Of a stretch of 64,000 nt of DNA, positions 1 through 10,176 are shown piece by piece. This DNA comes from Hyphomicrobiales bacterium. Its GTDB lineage: Bacteria > Pseudomonadota > Alphaproteobacteria > Rhizobiales > JACESI01. Each line of letters begins with the position of its first letter. Positions within the stretch are counted from its first letter, which is position 1. The stretch covers positions 1-64,000 of the forward strand of contig JACESI010000002.1 of assembly GCA_013911885.1 (NCBI GenBank), in the 5' to 3' direction. The notes under the pieces are model-generated. The model saw only the letters and a list, made by a program, of their open reading frames with translations. It searched no databases and had not been told where the DNA came from. A program made the translations under genes and the position numbers.

Positions 1-1860
1 GATATTCTGCGCCAGCGGATGAATATTCCGGTCTTTCACGACGATCAGCACGGCACGGCGATTATTGTCGCCGCCGCTATCACGAATGGGCTCAGCCTCA
101 GTGGCAAGACGCTCAGTGATGTCAAGCTCGTTGCATCCGGCGCGGGCGCGGCCGCACTTGCCTGCCTCAATCTTCTCGTGACGATGGGCGTCAAAACCGA
201 AAACATCTGGGTCACCGACAAATTCGGCGTCGTCTACCGCGGCCGGCAGGAGGAGATGGACCAGTGGAAGAGCGTTTATGCGCAGGACACCGAAGCGCGC
301 ACCCTTGACGAGGTGATCGGCGGTGCGGACATCTTCATGGGCCTTTCCGCTGGCGGCGTGCTGAAGCCGTCAATGGTCGCGAAAATGGCAAAGAACCCGC
401 TGATCATGGCCCTCGCCAATCCAAACCCCGAAATCGATCCGGACGAGGCCCGCGCCATTCGTCCCGATGCACTCATCTGCACCGGTCGGTCTGATTTTCC
501 GAACCAGGTCAACAATGTCCTGTGCTTTCCGTTCATCTTCCGCGGCGCCCTTGATGTCGGCGCCACAACGATCAACGAGGAAATGAAGATCGCCGCAACC
601 CACGCGATTGCAGCCCTCGCCCGCGAGGCGGTGGATGACGCGAGCGCCAAGGCAATGGGCGGCGAGGCACCGAGTTTCGGGCCCGGCTATCTCATCCCTT
701 CGCCGTTCGACCAACGCCTGATCCTGCGCATTGCTCCCGCCGTCGCCAAGGCCGCCATGGATTCAGGTGTCGCGACGCGACCGATCGAGGATTTCGACGC
801 TTATAAGGAGCGCCTGATCCGCTTCGTTTTCCGCTCAGGTCTGATCATGAAACCCGTGATCGAGAAAGCCAAGGCGCAGCCCATGCGCGTGATTTATACC
901 GATGGGGAAGATGAACGCGTGCTGCGCGCCGTGCAGATCGTGATCGAGGACGGCCTCGCGCATCCGATTTTGATCGGCCGGCCGGCGGTGATCGAGACCC
1001 GGATGAAACGCTACGGCCTCAGCATGGTGCCGGGCGTGAACTTCGAGATCGTCAACCCGGAGGACGATCCGCGCTACCGCGACTATGTTGACCTGATGCA
1101 TCATCTGACGGGTCGAAAGGGCATCACGCCAGCCGCCGCGCGCAATCTTGTGCGCACCAACACCACCGTGATCGGCGCGCTTGCCCTGAAGCGCGGCGAC
1201 GCCGATGCCATGATCTGCGGGCTTGAAGGGCGCTTCTCGCGCCATCTTCGGGTATTCCAATGGCTTATCGACCTTACCGAAGATGTATCGGACTTTTCCG
1301 CGCTCAGCCTTCTTCTCAATCAGAACGGCGCATTCTTCTTCACCGACACCTATGTCACGGAAAGCCCTTCCGCCGAGGAAATCGCCGAGATGACGATCAA
1401 GGCAGCCGCCGAGATCGAGCGATTCGGTCTTGTGCCGCGCGCGGCGCTGCTGTCGTTTTCGAATTTCGGTTCGCGTGATACGGAAAGCTCACGCAAGATG
1501 ACCCGGGCTCTCGAAATCCTGAAGGACACGGCACCCGATCTCATCGTTGACGGACCGATGCATGCCGACGCTGCCCTGAACCCGGTGCAGCGGGCCCGAA
1601 TCGTCGAGGTTTCACCGCTGGAAGATCATCCGGCCAACCTTTTCGTGTTCCCTGACCTCAATGCCGCCAACATCGCCATGAACATGGTGAAGTCGATGAC
1701 GGATGCCCTTCATGTCGGTCCAATCATGCTCGGAACCCAGCAGACAGCCCATATCATCACGCCATCCGTCACTTCGCGCGGCATCGTCAACATGACGGCA
1801 ATTGCGGTCGTCGCGGCGCAAGTGCGTCGGGCCGCAGAGACGGTCCCCCACAAGGGTTGA
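1..1860 (+). CDS. maeB: NADP-dependent malic enzyme with C-terminal phosphotransacetylase-like domain (5' end missing)
   Basis: The reading frame is open from base 1, so the gene begins upstream of the window; the ATG at 19 is internal. The first residues carry the malic-enzyme signature RMNIPVFHDDQHGTA, followed by an NAD(P)-binding segment (VASGAGAAALACL) and the late malic-enzyme motif ALANPNPEI. From about residue 280 the protein changes to a phosphotransacetylase-like domain (VIYTDGEDERVLRA onward), the usual layout of the large hybrid MaeB of proteobacteria. Members convert malate to pyruvate and CO2; the C-terminal domain is regulatory rather than catalytic in characterised cases. It ends in TGA, and the next gene lies about 250 bp downstream on the same strand. 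Confidence 0.95.
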   Translation, partial: DILRQRMNIPVFHDDQHGTAIIVAAAITNGLSLSGKTLSDVKLVASGAGAAALACLNLLVTMGVKTENIWVTDKFGVVYRGRQEEMDQWKSVYAQDTEARTLDEVIGGADIFMGLSAGGVLKPSMVAKMAKNPLIMALANPNPEIDPDEARAIRPDALICTGRSDFPNQVNNVLCFPFIFRGALDVGATTINEEMKIAATHAIAALAREAVDDASAKAMGGEAPSFGPGYLIPSPFDQRLILRIAPAVAKAAMDSGVATRPIEDFDAYKERLIRFVFRSGLIMKPVIEKAKAQPMRVIYTDGEDERVLRAVQIVIEDGLAHPILIGRPAVIETRMKRYGLSMVPGVNFEIVNPEDDPRYRDYVDLMHHLTGRKGITPAAARNLVRTNTTVIGALALKRGDADAMICGLEGRFSRHLRVFQWLIDLTEDVSDFSALSLLLNQNGAFFFTDTYVTESPSAEEIAEMTIKAAAEIERFGLVPRAALLSFSNFGSRDTESSRKMTRALEILKDTAPDLIVDGPMHADAALNPVQRARIVEVSPLEDHPANLFVFPDLNAANIAMNMVKSMTDALHVGPIMLGTQQTAHIITPSVTSRGIVNMTAIAVVAAQVRRAAETVPHKG

Positions 1861-2108
1861 GAGAAGGACAAAAACACCTGGACCGCGATGTGGCTGAGGG
1901 CGAACCTGGCTTTACCTTGATGCAAGAATTCGGTTCATACTTGCGCTTTCTGGCTGTAATAAAGTCAACCTGTCAAAGAGCCTGATCTATGATCGAGGCT
2001 TCGCGATTTCTGCTTTATCTCTCCGCAAGATCACCAGCATGATTGGAGAGAGCCAATAGTCCAATAGAGATGCCGATGGCTGATGGAACATCCCAGAATT
2101 GTCTCAAA

Positions 2109-3368
2109 ATGCCGCGAAACTCCGTGTTCGCACGCTTCGTACATTCACTTTTGGGCGCATTTGGTCTCTGCATCGGCCTGACCATGGTGACGGTTGCCGC
2201 AGGCGCGAACGAAGAACAATGCCGGCTCCTGCGCAATCAGCTTGAAACACTTCGTGGCCAATCGCTTCAGGCCGCGAGCGCGCCAAGCCCGGAAGTCCGG
2301 CGTCTTGGCAATCTACTTGACCAGCAAGCCGATGCGCTCCGGGCGGCGAGGCGCGATGCTGTTGGTTTCGGCTGTGTGACCCGATCTGGAAAACGCTCCG
2401 GCGGAGGCGATCCGGTCTGCCCGGCGCTTATGGGTAAAATCGGAAAGATGGAAGCCAATATGGAGCGGCTGGACACGCAACTTCAGCGCGCCGAAAACAT
2501 CCACTCTCGCTCGCGCTCTGCACGCGAGGATACAAATGCTGAGCAGCGGGCCATCCGGGCACGTCTTCAGCAACTCCGCTGCAACTCAGGCGGCCGCACG
2601 CTCGAAGTCCAATCGCCTGACCCGGCTCTGGAAGAAAGACCGCGCAAGCGCAGCTTTCTCGCGCGCCTTTTCGGGATCAAACCACCAGCCAGCCGCTATC
2701 GCGACGAGGACCTGTCGATCGCGCCGGAAGGCGACCCGGATATCCTCCCGCAGACGGATGGTGGCGTCTACCGAACCCTATGTGTCCGTGTCTGCGACGG
2801 GTATTATTATCCGATCAGCTTTGCGACCGTGCGCGATTCATTCGAGGTTGATCAGGCGATTTGTCAGTCGAGCAACAATGCGACGGAAATGCGCCTGTTC
2901 TTCCACCATAATCCGGGAGAAGGCAGCGAGGACATGCTCGACCTTGGCGGCCAGCGTTATGTTGATTTGCCGAACGCTTTTCTCTACCGGACCAAGGTGG
3001 TCGATGACAATATCTGCCCCCGGATATCGAGGCCAAGCAGCTTCACACTGGTCGCCGGCGGAACCCTTGACCGGAATCAGGCACGCTACGGCAACATATA
3101 TGGCAATTATGAAAATGAGCCGCCAAAACCGGAGAAAAAGCCGAATCTCTTTGCCGACCCGGATAGCTATATGGCAGAAATCGGTCAGTTCCGGCTGGAA
3201 CCGGTAACAGAGACCGATAACGATGCACTCACCACCGCTACCGAAACCGTGCTCTATGATCCGTCAAAAATCGAGGAGGCTGGCATCAGGGTAATCGGGC
3301 CAACGTTTCTTGACGACCGACAATCGGTAAAATTGCTGCTAACTCCGGCCCAGATTCAAGTCCAGTAA
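2109..3368 (+). CDS. DUF2865 domain-containing exported protein
   Basis: 419 aa from the chosen ATG at 2109; the frame stays open to 2043. I chose 2109 because a signal peptide follows at once: basic [10 protein letters not shown], then the hydrophobic run [20 protein letters not shown]. The mature part starts with a coiled-coil-like stretch rich in Q, R and L, including [14 protein letters not shown]. The C-terminal half has the DUF2865 core with [19 protein letters not shown], a family found mainly in Rhizobiales and without known function. The last 83 bases overlap the end of gltX on the opposite strand. No strong ribosome binding site is visible before either candidate start. Confidence 0.85.
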   Translation: MPRNSVFARFVHSLLGAFGLCIGLTMVTVAAGANEEQCRLLRNQLETLRGQSLQAASAPSPEVRRLGNLLDQQADALRAARRDAVGFGCVTRSGKRSGGGDPVCPALMGKIGKMEANMERLDTQLQRAENIHSRSRSAREDTNAEQRAIRARLQQLRCNSGGRTLEVQSPDPALEERPRKRSFLARLFGIKPPASRYRDEDLSIAPEGDPDILPQTDGGVYRTLCVRVCDGYYYPISFATVRDSFEVDQAICQSSNNATEMRLFFHHNPGEGSEDMLDLGGQRYVDLPNAFLYRTKVVDDNICPRISRPSSFTLVAGGTLDRNQARYGNIYGNYENEPPKPEKKPNLFADPDSYMAEIGQFRLEPVTETDNDALTTATETVLYDPSKIEEAGIRVIGPTFLDDRQSVKLLLTPAQIQVQ

Positions 3369-4647
3369 GTGCGCGACGAAGCGGCATGAAAAGGGCCTTT
3401 CCCTTGCGCCCGGAAACTTCCTTGAGCGCGCTTGTCCAGACGCTCCAGGTTGTATCGTCCCACGGCTCTGGCGGCAGCACACTGGCAGCGGTCGCGAGAA
3501 ATGCGCGATCGTCATCGCTGAAATCAACCCGCAAAGGCTGGGTGATGGCTTTCCACCAGGCTTCGACCTCATGGAAGAAGGCGAGATTGGCCCGGATCGC
3601 AAGCCAGAATGGTTCGCCGCCGCCAATGCCAAGTGCCGCCAACCGAGGTTCGGCCACTGCATAGGAAAGGCTGTGCAGAAGACTGGCATTGAGCGATTTC
3701 AAGTCTTCCGGGTCGAACTTCGCCGCACTCTTCGTCACCACCGCCGGCTCGAAGATCTCAGCAAGCGCGGCAAGATCCGCTTTCGGTTCGACCGGTAGCG
3801 AGGTTCCAATCAGGGTGGCGAGCGATGCTATCGCGCCCGGTTCGAAACCGGCTTGCCGCAAGCTTTCTATGGACAGCGATCCAAGGCGCTTCGAAAGCCC
3901 CGCCCCGCTCTTGTCCTGAAGCAGATTGTGGTGGCCGAAACTCGGCAGAACGGGTGCGCCGAGGGCTTTGAATATCTGAAGCTGAACGGCTGTGTTGGTG
4001 ACATGGTCATCGCCGCGCATGACATGGGTCACGCCCATCTCGATATCATCGACGCAGGAGGGCAGTGTATAGAGATAGCTGCCGTCGCCCCTGATCAGCA
4101 CAGGATCGGAGAGCGAGGCGAGATCGGCTGCCTGTGGTCCCTTGATCATATCGTCCCAGCAGCTCTCGGTACGCTCCGTCTCGAACGGGTCCTTTGCGAA
4201 ATTCGGGAGAAGAAAGCGCCAGTGCGGCTTGCGACCCTGTGCGGCAAAGGCGGCGTGTTCCTCTTTCGTCAGTTTGAGGGCCGAGCGGTCATATACCGGG
4301 GGCAAACCGCGGCTCAGGCGACGCTTGCGCTGACGCTCGAGTTCATCCGGGCTATCATAACAGGCATATAGCAAACCCGCCGATCGCAGGCGCTCCGCCG
4401 CCGCATCATAAAGGGCAAAACGCTCCGATTGCCTGTCAATCCGGTCCGGCGTGATGCCAAGCCAGGTGATATCGGCAAGAATGGCGTCGATATATTCCTG
4501 TTTTGAGCGCTCCCTGTCGGTGTCGTCATAACGCAGGACAAAGCTGCCGCCGCGCTTTTTGGCAAAGAGCCAGTTCATAAGCGCGGTGCGGGCATTGCCG
4601 ATATGGATTTTCCCTGTGGGGGATGGTGCAAAGCGGACTGTGGTCAT
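3286..4647 (-). CDS. gltX: Glutamyl-tRNA synthetase
   Basis: 453 aa class I aminoacyl-tRNA synthetase that charges tRNA-Glu, and in many alphaproteobacteria also tRNA-Gln. The N-terminus shows [16 protein letters not shown], which holds the HIGH-type motif as HIGN. The KMSKS-type signature is present as AGLSKRLGS. The C-terminal anticodon-binding region ends with the family-typical [20 protein letters not shown]. Alphaproteobacteria often carry two gltX paralogues, and I cannot tell which this is. It converges on the DUF2865 gene, with an 83-bp overlap of coding sequence. Confidence 0.95.
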   Translation of the reverse strand: MTTVRFAPSPTGKIHIGNARTALMNWLFAKKRGGSFVLRYDDTDRERSKQEYIDAILADITWLGITPDRIDRQSERFALYDAAAERLRSAGLLYACYDSPDELERQRKRRLSRGLPPVYDRSALKLTKEEHAAFAAQGRKPHWRFLLPNFAKDPFETERTESCWDDMIKGPQAADLASLSDPVLIRGDGSYLYTLPSCVDDIEMGVTHVMRGDDHVTNTAVQLQIFKALGAPVLPSFGHHNLLQDKSGAGLSKRLGSLSIESLRQAGFEPGAIASLATLIGTSLPVEPKADLAALAEIFEPAVVTKSAAKFDPEDLKSLNASLLHSLSYAVAEPRLAALGIGGGEPFWLAIRANLAFFHEVEAWWKAITQPLRVDFSDDDRAFLATAASVLPPEPWDDTTWSVWTSALKEVSGRKGKALFMPLRRALTGLESGPELAAILPIVGRQETLARLP

Positions 4648-4716
4648 GCCATCCGGTTACCCGCGTTTTCTAAAAAAGTCCATGTGGAATCCAACCGCCG
4701 CTGGCGTCGTCTGCGT

Positions 4717-5511
4717 CTATTCGAAGGCAAAGGCATCCATGGCAAGGAGCGCGAATTCGGTTGACCGGTGAAGCCGCTCGCCCTTCCCGCCCGAAGAAGC
4801 ACCTAGCGCCACCAGAAGCGGCAGATAATGCTCTTCAGTCGGGTGGTTTTGAACGGCAAACGGGCCTTGCTCGCGATAGTCGATCAGGGCCGCGCCGTCG
4901 CCTGCCGCAATCCGATTTGCCACCCAGTCGGCGAAAGCCCGCGCCCAGTCGAGTTCCGGACTGCCACGGTGGTAAAGCATGCCGGACGATGAAAACAGTT
5001 CCGACAGATTGTGCGTGATCGCCCCGGATCCGATCACCAGCGCCCCCTCCTCGACCAGAGGCCGCAGAACCTTACCGAGCGCATAATGATGATGCGCCGA
5101 GCGTCCCGGCTGCACAGACAATTGCACGATTGGAATATCCGCCGCCGGATAGAGCAGGCAGAGCGGCACCCATGTGCCGTGATCGTAGCCGCGACGCCCG
5201 ATCATGGTCGGATTGAGGCCCGCTTCCTCAATCAGTCCCAAAAGCCGATTGGCAAGGATGGGATCACCCGGCGCGGGATAGACGATCTCGCGCAATTCAG
5301 GAGCGAAATTGCCAAAATCGTAGATCATCCCGGGTTCAGGGTCGCAGACCACTACCGGCTGATCCGTCTCGAAATGAGCCGAAACACTGATGATCGCGCG
5401 CGGACGGGGCAGCCCCTCAGCCGCCGCTGTGAGAAAGCGCCGTGCCGCCGTATCGTGGAGAACCAGATCCGGTGCGCCATGCGAGATGAAGAGGGAAGCG
5501 GGCGTGTGCAT
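4717..5511 (-). CDS. ygiD: Extradiol ring-cleavage dioxygenase, 4,5-DOPA dioxygenase type (LigB superfamily)
   Basis: 264 aa, typical length for the YgiD/DODA family of class III extradiol dioxygenases, which open catechol rings with a non-haem metal. The N-terminal SLFISHGAPDLVL supplies the first metal-ligand histidine region; SVSAHFET and YDHGTWVPL are the other conserved histidine blocks. The start at 5511 has an AGGAGA ribosome binding site about nine bases upstream. The gene stands alone between gltX and a GFA-family gene, all on the minus strand. The physiological substrate cannot be read from sequence. Confidence 0.85.
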   Translation of the reverse strand: MHTPASLFISHGAPDLVLHDTAARRFLTAAAEGLPRPRAIISVSAHFETDQPVVVCDPEPGMIYDFGNFAPELREIVYPAPGDPILANRLLGLIEEAGLNPTMIGRRGYDHGTWVPLCLLYPAADIPIVQLSVQPGRSAHHHYALGKVLRPLVEEGALVIGSGAITHNLSELFSSSGMLYHRGSPELDWARAFADWVANRIAAGDGAALIDYREQGPFAVQNHPTEEHYLPLLVALGASSGGKGERLHRSTEFALLAMDAFAFE

Positions 5512-5738
5512 TTTGACATTCTCCTAAAGTGCTCAAAGTCGAATGAGTGAATGCACGATAGCTAAACCCGGTTCTTTGGAAAGACTGGAACCGGGTGACA
5601 GATTGTCAATCAAGCGGCCTTTATAGCCTGCTTCGATCAGAAATATTCGTGATGCCTCCCCAGATGCTTGGATCAAGCTTCAGTGAATCTTGGATGGTTC
5701 GAGGCAGACATTTACAGGATATTTGCCAAATTCTGGCG

Positions 5739-6161
5739 CTAAAGTCTTTCGGCTTCTTCTGGCTCGCCGGTGAATTGCGGCAGACCGTCATTGATCGTAT
5801 AGTAATCGCCCTTGCTCTCGCAGAAGATGTGATGCGTCAGTTTCAGGCCGGTCGGGGCATCGAGGCTGCCTGCCAGAATGCCGATCCGGTCTGAATTATC
5901 GCCAATCCAGAACAGCGCTGATCCGCAGATCTTGCAGAATTGTCTGATCGCGATTGTGCTCGCCCGATAGGTCGAGAGATTGTCGCCGCCCAGGATGGTC
6001 ATGTCGGCGGCGGCGGCCTCGGTTGTTGCATAGTAAAGGCCGGTCTGGCGGCGGCACTGCGAGCAATGACAGCAGGACACGCCCCGGAGCGGACCCGCAA
6101 CCATGTAGCGGACCTTGCCGCAAAGACATCCGCCTTCGTGCGATTCAATCAGATCGGTCAT
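5739..6161 (-). CDS. GFA-family (CENP-V/GFA) zinc protein
   Basis: 140 aa. Paired cysteines of the GFA fold are visible: GGCLCGKVRY near the N-terminus, SCCHCSQCRRQTG in the middle and CKICGSALFW late. The family is named after glutathione-dependent formaldehyde-activating enzyme, but most members, including short ones like this, have no proven activity. The start at 6161 is supported by an excellent ribosome binding site (GGAGGTGATAAA before the ATG). The next plus-strand gene is divergent, leaving about 170 bp in which both promoters must lie. Confidence 0.88.
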   Translation of the reverse strand: MTDLIESHEGGCLCGKVRYMVAGPLRGVSCCHCSQCRRQTGLYYATTEAAAADMTILGGDNLSTYRASTIAIRQFCKICGSALFWIGDNSDRIGILAGSLDAPTGLKLTHHIFCESKGDYYTINDGLPQFTGEPEEAERL

Positions 6162-6334
6162 TTTATCACCTCCACTTTTTCAAAACAGATGAGGTAAATG
6201 CGCGCTCCTGTCCAGTCAGAATTGTTGATTCTGACATGAAGCGGACTGCATGAACATGGAAAGCCGCGATACACCGGAACTTGATTTGACCCACGCCGCC
6301 TGGCTTTGCTTCAAAGGACAAAAAGGAGTGTGCC

Positions 6335-7084
6335 ATGACCTTGAAATCCAATTTCGCGTTTTCACTTTTCCTGCTGCCAATTTTATTTTTCGCCGCTGCC
6401 GAGGGCACGCGCGCTGAAACCGTGACCTTCAAGGCGGCGGACGGACTGAGTGTGACCGCCAATTTGGAAAAGGCGTCATCGGCGACGGCCATCGTTCTGT
6501 TTCATCAGGCCGGATCGAGCCGCGGCGAATATGCGACCATCGCTCCGCGTCTCAACAATCTTGGCTACACAACGCTTGCCGTCGATCAGCGCTCCGGCGG
6601 CACATTTGCCGGTGTCGTGAATGAGACCGCAAAAGCGGCCGCCAAAGCCGGAAAGCCTGATGACTACGCCGATGCGCGACCGGACATGGAAGCAGCGATC
6701 AGCTATGCCCGTGCTCTTCCCGGCATCAAGAGGGTCGTGATCTGGGGTTCGTCCTATTCGGCGGCGCTGGTACTGCTGATTGCCGGTGAAAAGAGCGTCA
6801 AGGTCGATGGCGCGCTGTCATTCTCGCCCGGTGAATATCTGAGGGGTACTTCCGTTCGCGGTGCGGCGGCGGCGATTGCTGTGCCGACCTTTCTTTCCTC
6901 CGCGCGCTCTGAAACCGCCCAGTGGCAGCCTTTTCTGAAAGCCATCCCGAAAACCGCCAACGCGGTCGGCTTTGTTCCAGAGGGCGCCGGTGTGCATGGT
7001 TCCTCCGCGCTGATTGCCGGACGATCGCCCAATGCGGCGGAATATTGGGCAGCGGTCGAGCCGTTCCTGAAAGCGTATTTCTAG
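6335..7084 (+). CDS. Exported alpha/beta hydrolase (dienelactone-hydrolase-like)
   Basis: 249 aa with an N-terminal signal sequence (MTLKSNFAFSLFLLPILFFAA, ending near ARA), so probably exported. The core has strand-turn elements of the alpha/beta hydrolase fold: AIVLFHQAGSSRGEY (oxyanion region) and the nucleophile elbow IWGSSYSAALVLL. A late GVHGSSAL supplies a candidate catalytic histidine. AAGGAG lies just before the ATG. The substrate is unknown. It ends only 10 bp from the convergent DAHP synthase gene; the gap holds an imperfect hairpin (TTTCTAGG...CCTTAGAAA) that could serve as a weak bidirectional terminator. Confidence 0.85.
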   Translation: MTLKSNFAFSLFLLPILFFAAAEGTRAETVTFKAADGLSVTANLEKASSATAIVLFHQAGSSRGEYATIAPRLNNLGYTTLAVDQRSGGTFAGVVNETAKAAAKAGKPDDYADARPDMEAAISYARALPGIKRVVIWGSSYSAALVLLIAGEKSVKVDGALSFSPGEYLRGTSVRGAAAAIAVPTFLSSARSETAQWQPFLKAIPKTANAVGFVPEGAGVHGSSALIAGRSPNAAEYWAAVEPFLKAYF

Positions 7085-7093
7085 GCGGTTTCC

Positions 7094-8473
7094 TTAGAAA
7101 ACAGCGGCCATCTTTGCCGGGTTTTCGGCCCGCTCATCCTTGAGCAATTCCGCAACCAGAAAAGCGAGTTCGAGCGCCTGATGCGCATTGAGACGCGGAT
7201 CGCAATGGGTGTGATATCGGTCCGAGAGGTCCGCATCCGAGATTGCGCGGGCGCCGCCGGTGCATTCCGTCACATTCTTGCCGGTCATCTCGATATGGAT
7301 GCCACCGGGATACGTGCCCTCAGCGCGGTGGATGGCAAAAAAGTCTCTCACTTCCGACAGGATATCGTTGAAAGGTCGGGTCTTGAAGCCGCTCGTCGCT
7401 TTCACTGTGTTGCCATGCATCGGGTCGCAAGACCAGACGACCGAGCGCCCCGCCGCCTTGACCGCCTGCACCAGGCCAGGCAGATGATCGCCAACCTTGC
7501 CGGCGCCGAAGCGCGCGATCAGGGTGATCCGGCCGGCCTCGTTGCCAGGATTGATGATATCGAGAAGGCGCAGCAATTCGTCAGGCTTTGACGATGGACC
7601 GCATTTGATGCCGACCGGATTTTTGATGCCGCGGCAATATTCGACATGGGCATGATCCGGCTGGCGCGTGCGGTCGCCGATCCACAGCATATGCCCGCTC
7701 GTCGCATAATAATCCCCGGAGGTCGAATCGACCCGCGTGAACGCCTCTTCATAACCAAGCAGCAGCGCCTCATGGCTTGTGTAGAAATTGGTCGAGCGCA
7801 GTTGCGGCGCGGTCTCGGATGTGATGCCGACAGCGCGCATGAAATCGAGCGCTTCCGTGATACGGTCAGCCATTGCCCGAAAGCGCTCAGACGGCTCACC
7901 TTCGACAAAATTCAGCATCCAGCCGTGAATATGCTCAAGATTGGCATAGCCCCCCTGACTGAAGGCACGCAGAAGATTGAGCGTCGCCGCCGACTGGCGA
8001 TAAGCCATGATCAGCCGCTCCGGGTCCGGCACACGCGAGGCCTCGTCAAATTCGATCCCGTTGATGATGTCGCCGCGATAGCTCGGCAACTCGATATCAC
8101 CGATTTTTTCCATGGGCGCCGAACGCGGTTTGGCAAACTGCCCGGCAATCCGGCCAACCTTGACGACCGGCATGGCCGAGCCATAGGTGAGGACGACCGC
8201 CATCTGCAAAAAGACGCGGAAAAAATCACGGATATTGTCCGGGCTGTGTTCCGCGAAGGATTCAGCGCAGTCTCCGCCCTGAAGAAGAAAGGCCTTGCCT
8301 TCAGAGACCTTCGCAAGATCAGCTTTGAGCGCCCGCGCCTCGCCGGCAAAGACAAGCGGCGGATAGCCCGCAAGGCGACCCTCATAATGCTTGAGACGCT
8401 CCTGATCCGGATAATCCGGCACCTGCAGGATCGGCTTTTGCCGCCAGGATGATGGGTTCCAGGATGTCGTCAT
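7094..8473 (-). CDS. Class II 3-deoxy-7-phosphoheptulonate (DAHP) synthase
   Basis: 459 aa from the ATG at 8473; a GTG at 8488 is an alternative. It catalyses the first step of the shikimate pathway, joining phosphoenolpyruvate and erythrose 4-phosphate. Plant-like class II signatures are present: [56 protein letters not shown] and [12 protein letters not shown]. Length matches the family. It is transcribed away from gor, after an intergenic gap of about 200 bp. Confidence 0.95.
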   Translation of the reverse strand: MTTSWNPSSWRQKPILQVPDYPDQERLKHYEGRLAGYPPLVFAGEARALKADLAKVSEGKAFLLQGGDCAESFAEHSPDNIRDFFRVFLQMAVVLTYGSAMPVVKVGRIAGQFAKPRSAPMEKIGDIELPSYRGDIINGIEFDEASRVPDPERLIMAYRQSAATLNLLRAFSQGGYANLEHIHGWMLNFVEGEPSERFRAMADRITEALDFMRAVGITSETAPQLRSTNFYTSHEALLLGYEEAFTRVDSTSGDYYATSGHMLWIGDRTRQPDHAHVEYCRGIKNPVGIKCGPSSKPDELLRLLDIINPGNEAGRITLIARFGAGKVGDHLPGLVQAVKAAGRSVVWSCDPMHGNTVKATSGFKTRPFNDILSEVRDFFAIHRAEGTYPGGIHIEMTGKNVTECTGGARAISDADLSDRYHTHCDPRLNAHQALELAFLVAELLKDERAENPAKMAAVF

Positions 8474-8684
8474 GACCGTGTCTCTCACTCAAACGCTTTG
8501 CATCGCACCTGACGTGCGAGCTTCTCTCTTGCCTATATACGCGCAATCTCGCCGATGAAAAGCAACAATTCCCGTCCCGCGTCTTCCCGAACGTGCCGGC
8601 CATGGGCGCGTTGGAAGCGCAATCGGGCGGCCTGACGCCGCGTTGGGCAAGGCGCAGGCACAGGAGTGTCACCACTGATCAGCC

Positions 8685-10070
8685 TTATTCCGCCGCTTGC
8701 CTGCGGATTCTTTCAGAAACCGTGCGCATGGTCACCAACTCTTCCGCCGCTGTCGGATGAACCGCCATGGTTTGGTCGAAATCGGCTTTCGTTGCCCCCA
8801 TCCTGACGGCAATGCCCAGAAGTTGGGCCATTTCGCCCGCGTCAGGCCCGACGATATGGCAGCCGAGAACGCGGTCCGACTTGGCGTCGACGATCACCTT
8901 CATCAGCATTTTTTCCTCGCGGCCCGGCAGAATGTATTTCATCGGGCGGAAGCTCGACCGGTAAATATCGACATCGCAGAATTTCTCGACCGCCTCTTCT
9001 TCACCGAGGCCGACCGTTCCGATTTCCGGCTGCGAGAAAACCGCCGTCGGAATGCAAGTGTGATCCACACAGACCGGATTGCCGCCGAATACGGTATCGG
9101 CGAAGGCATGGCCCTCGCGGATTGCAACCGGCGTGAGCGCGATCCGGCCGGTCACATCGCCTACCGCATAGATATTTGGAATGTTCGACTGGGAAAACGC
9201 ATCAACCGCAACCGCCCCCCGACCTGTGAGCCGCACGCCCGCCTTTTCGAGGCCCAGTCCTTTTGTGGCCGGATTGCGGCCAATGGCGAACATTGCCTGA
9301 TCGACCACGATCTCCTTGCCCTTCTTCGTGCGGACATGAAGACCGTCGGCTTTTTTCTCGATGCCGGAGAAAACATCATTAAGGTGGATTTTGATTCCGC
9401 GTTTGACCAGCGCATCGTGCAGGAATTGCCGAACCTCGCCATCGAAGCCGCGCAGGATCTGATCGCCGCGATAGATCAGATGGGTTTCGACACCGAGACC
9501 ATGGAAAATTCCGGCAAATTCAACCGCGATATAGCCGCCGCCTGCAATGATCACGCGTTTTGGCAATTCCTCGAGGTGAAACGCCTCGTTCGACGTGATT
9601 GCATGTTCGACACCCGGCAAATCTTCATAGATATTCGCAGAACCGCCTGTCGCGATCAGGATACGCTCGGCGGTGACGGTTTTGCCAAGACCAACAAGAT
9701 TGATGGTGTTCGCATCAAGAAGCTCGGCGCGGGACTGAAAAATTTCAACCCCGGCGCTTTCAAGATTGCGGATATAGATCGCGTTCAGCCGGTCAATCTC
9801 CGCATCCTTGTTAGCAATCAGTTTCTGCCAGCTGAAGGTGCTTTCCGGTCGAGACCAGCCATAACCCTCGGCATCTTCGAAGAATTCAGGATATTGCGAG
9901 GCATGAACCAGAAGTTTCTTTGGAACGCAGCCGCGGATAACGCAGGTTCCACCCACACGATATTCTTCGGCCACAGCCACACGCGCCCCATAACCAGAAG
10001 CAATCCGCGCCGCGCGCACGCCGCCGGAACCCGCACCGATCACAAACAGATCGTAATCGAAATTTGTCAT
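8685..10070 (-). CDS. gor: Glutathione-disulfide reductase
   Basis: 461 aa FAD-dependent pyridine-nucleotide disulfide oxidoreductase that reduces GSSG with NADPH. The FAD-binding GAGSGGVRAAR motif is N-terminal, followed by the redox-active disulfide GGTCVIRGCVPKKL. A second dinucleotide-binding motif (IIAGGGYIAVEFA) and the C-terminal HPTAAEELVTMR with the catalytic His-Glu pair complete the enzyme. I placed the start at 10070, where AAAGGGG lies eight bases upstream, rather than at the upstream ATG at 10106. It is followed upstream by rpiA on the same strand; a shared transcript is plausible. Confidence 0.94.
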   Translation of the reverse strand: MTNFDYDLFVIGAGSGGVRAARIASGYGARVAVAEEYRVGGTCVIRGCVPKKLLVHASQYPEFFEDAEGYGWSRPESTFSWQKLIANKDAEIDRLNAIYIRNLESAGVEIFQSRAELLDANTINLVGLGKTVTAERILIATGGSANIYEDLPGVEHAITSNEAFHLEELPKRVIIAGGGYIAVEFAGIFHGLGVETHLIYRGDQILRGFDGEVRQFLHDALVKRGIKIHLNDVFSGIEKKADGLHVRTKKGKEIVVDQAMFAIGRNPATKGLGLEKAGVRLTGRGAVAVDAFSQSNIPNIYAVGDVTGRIALTPVAIREGHAFADTVFGGNPVCVDHTCIPTAVFSQPEIGTVGLGEEEAVEKFCDVDIYRSSFRPMKYILPGREEKMLMKVIVDAKSDRVLGCHIVGPDAGEMAQLLGIAVRMGATKADFDQTMAVHPTAAEELVTMRTVSERIRRQAAE

Positions 10071-10176
10071 GGTCTTAGCCCCTTTGACACTCTGCACGGT
10101 CGACATTGTTGCTGGCCTATTGCTGGCGATTTAGACTGTATGCCTTCAAAGTTCAAACAATAAAGCCAAAAGTGTT

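Noticed and set aside
276..1851. Several minus-strand open frames opposite the malic enzyme gene
   Set aside because: They lie wholly inside a clearly recognised gene and their translations are Arg/Ala/Ser-rich without family features, as expected of antisense frames in GC-rich DNA.
8697..10163. 488-codon plus-strand frame opposite gor
   Set aside because: The complementary strand encodes glutathione reductase with all motifs; the frame is a by-product of codon bias.
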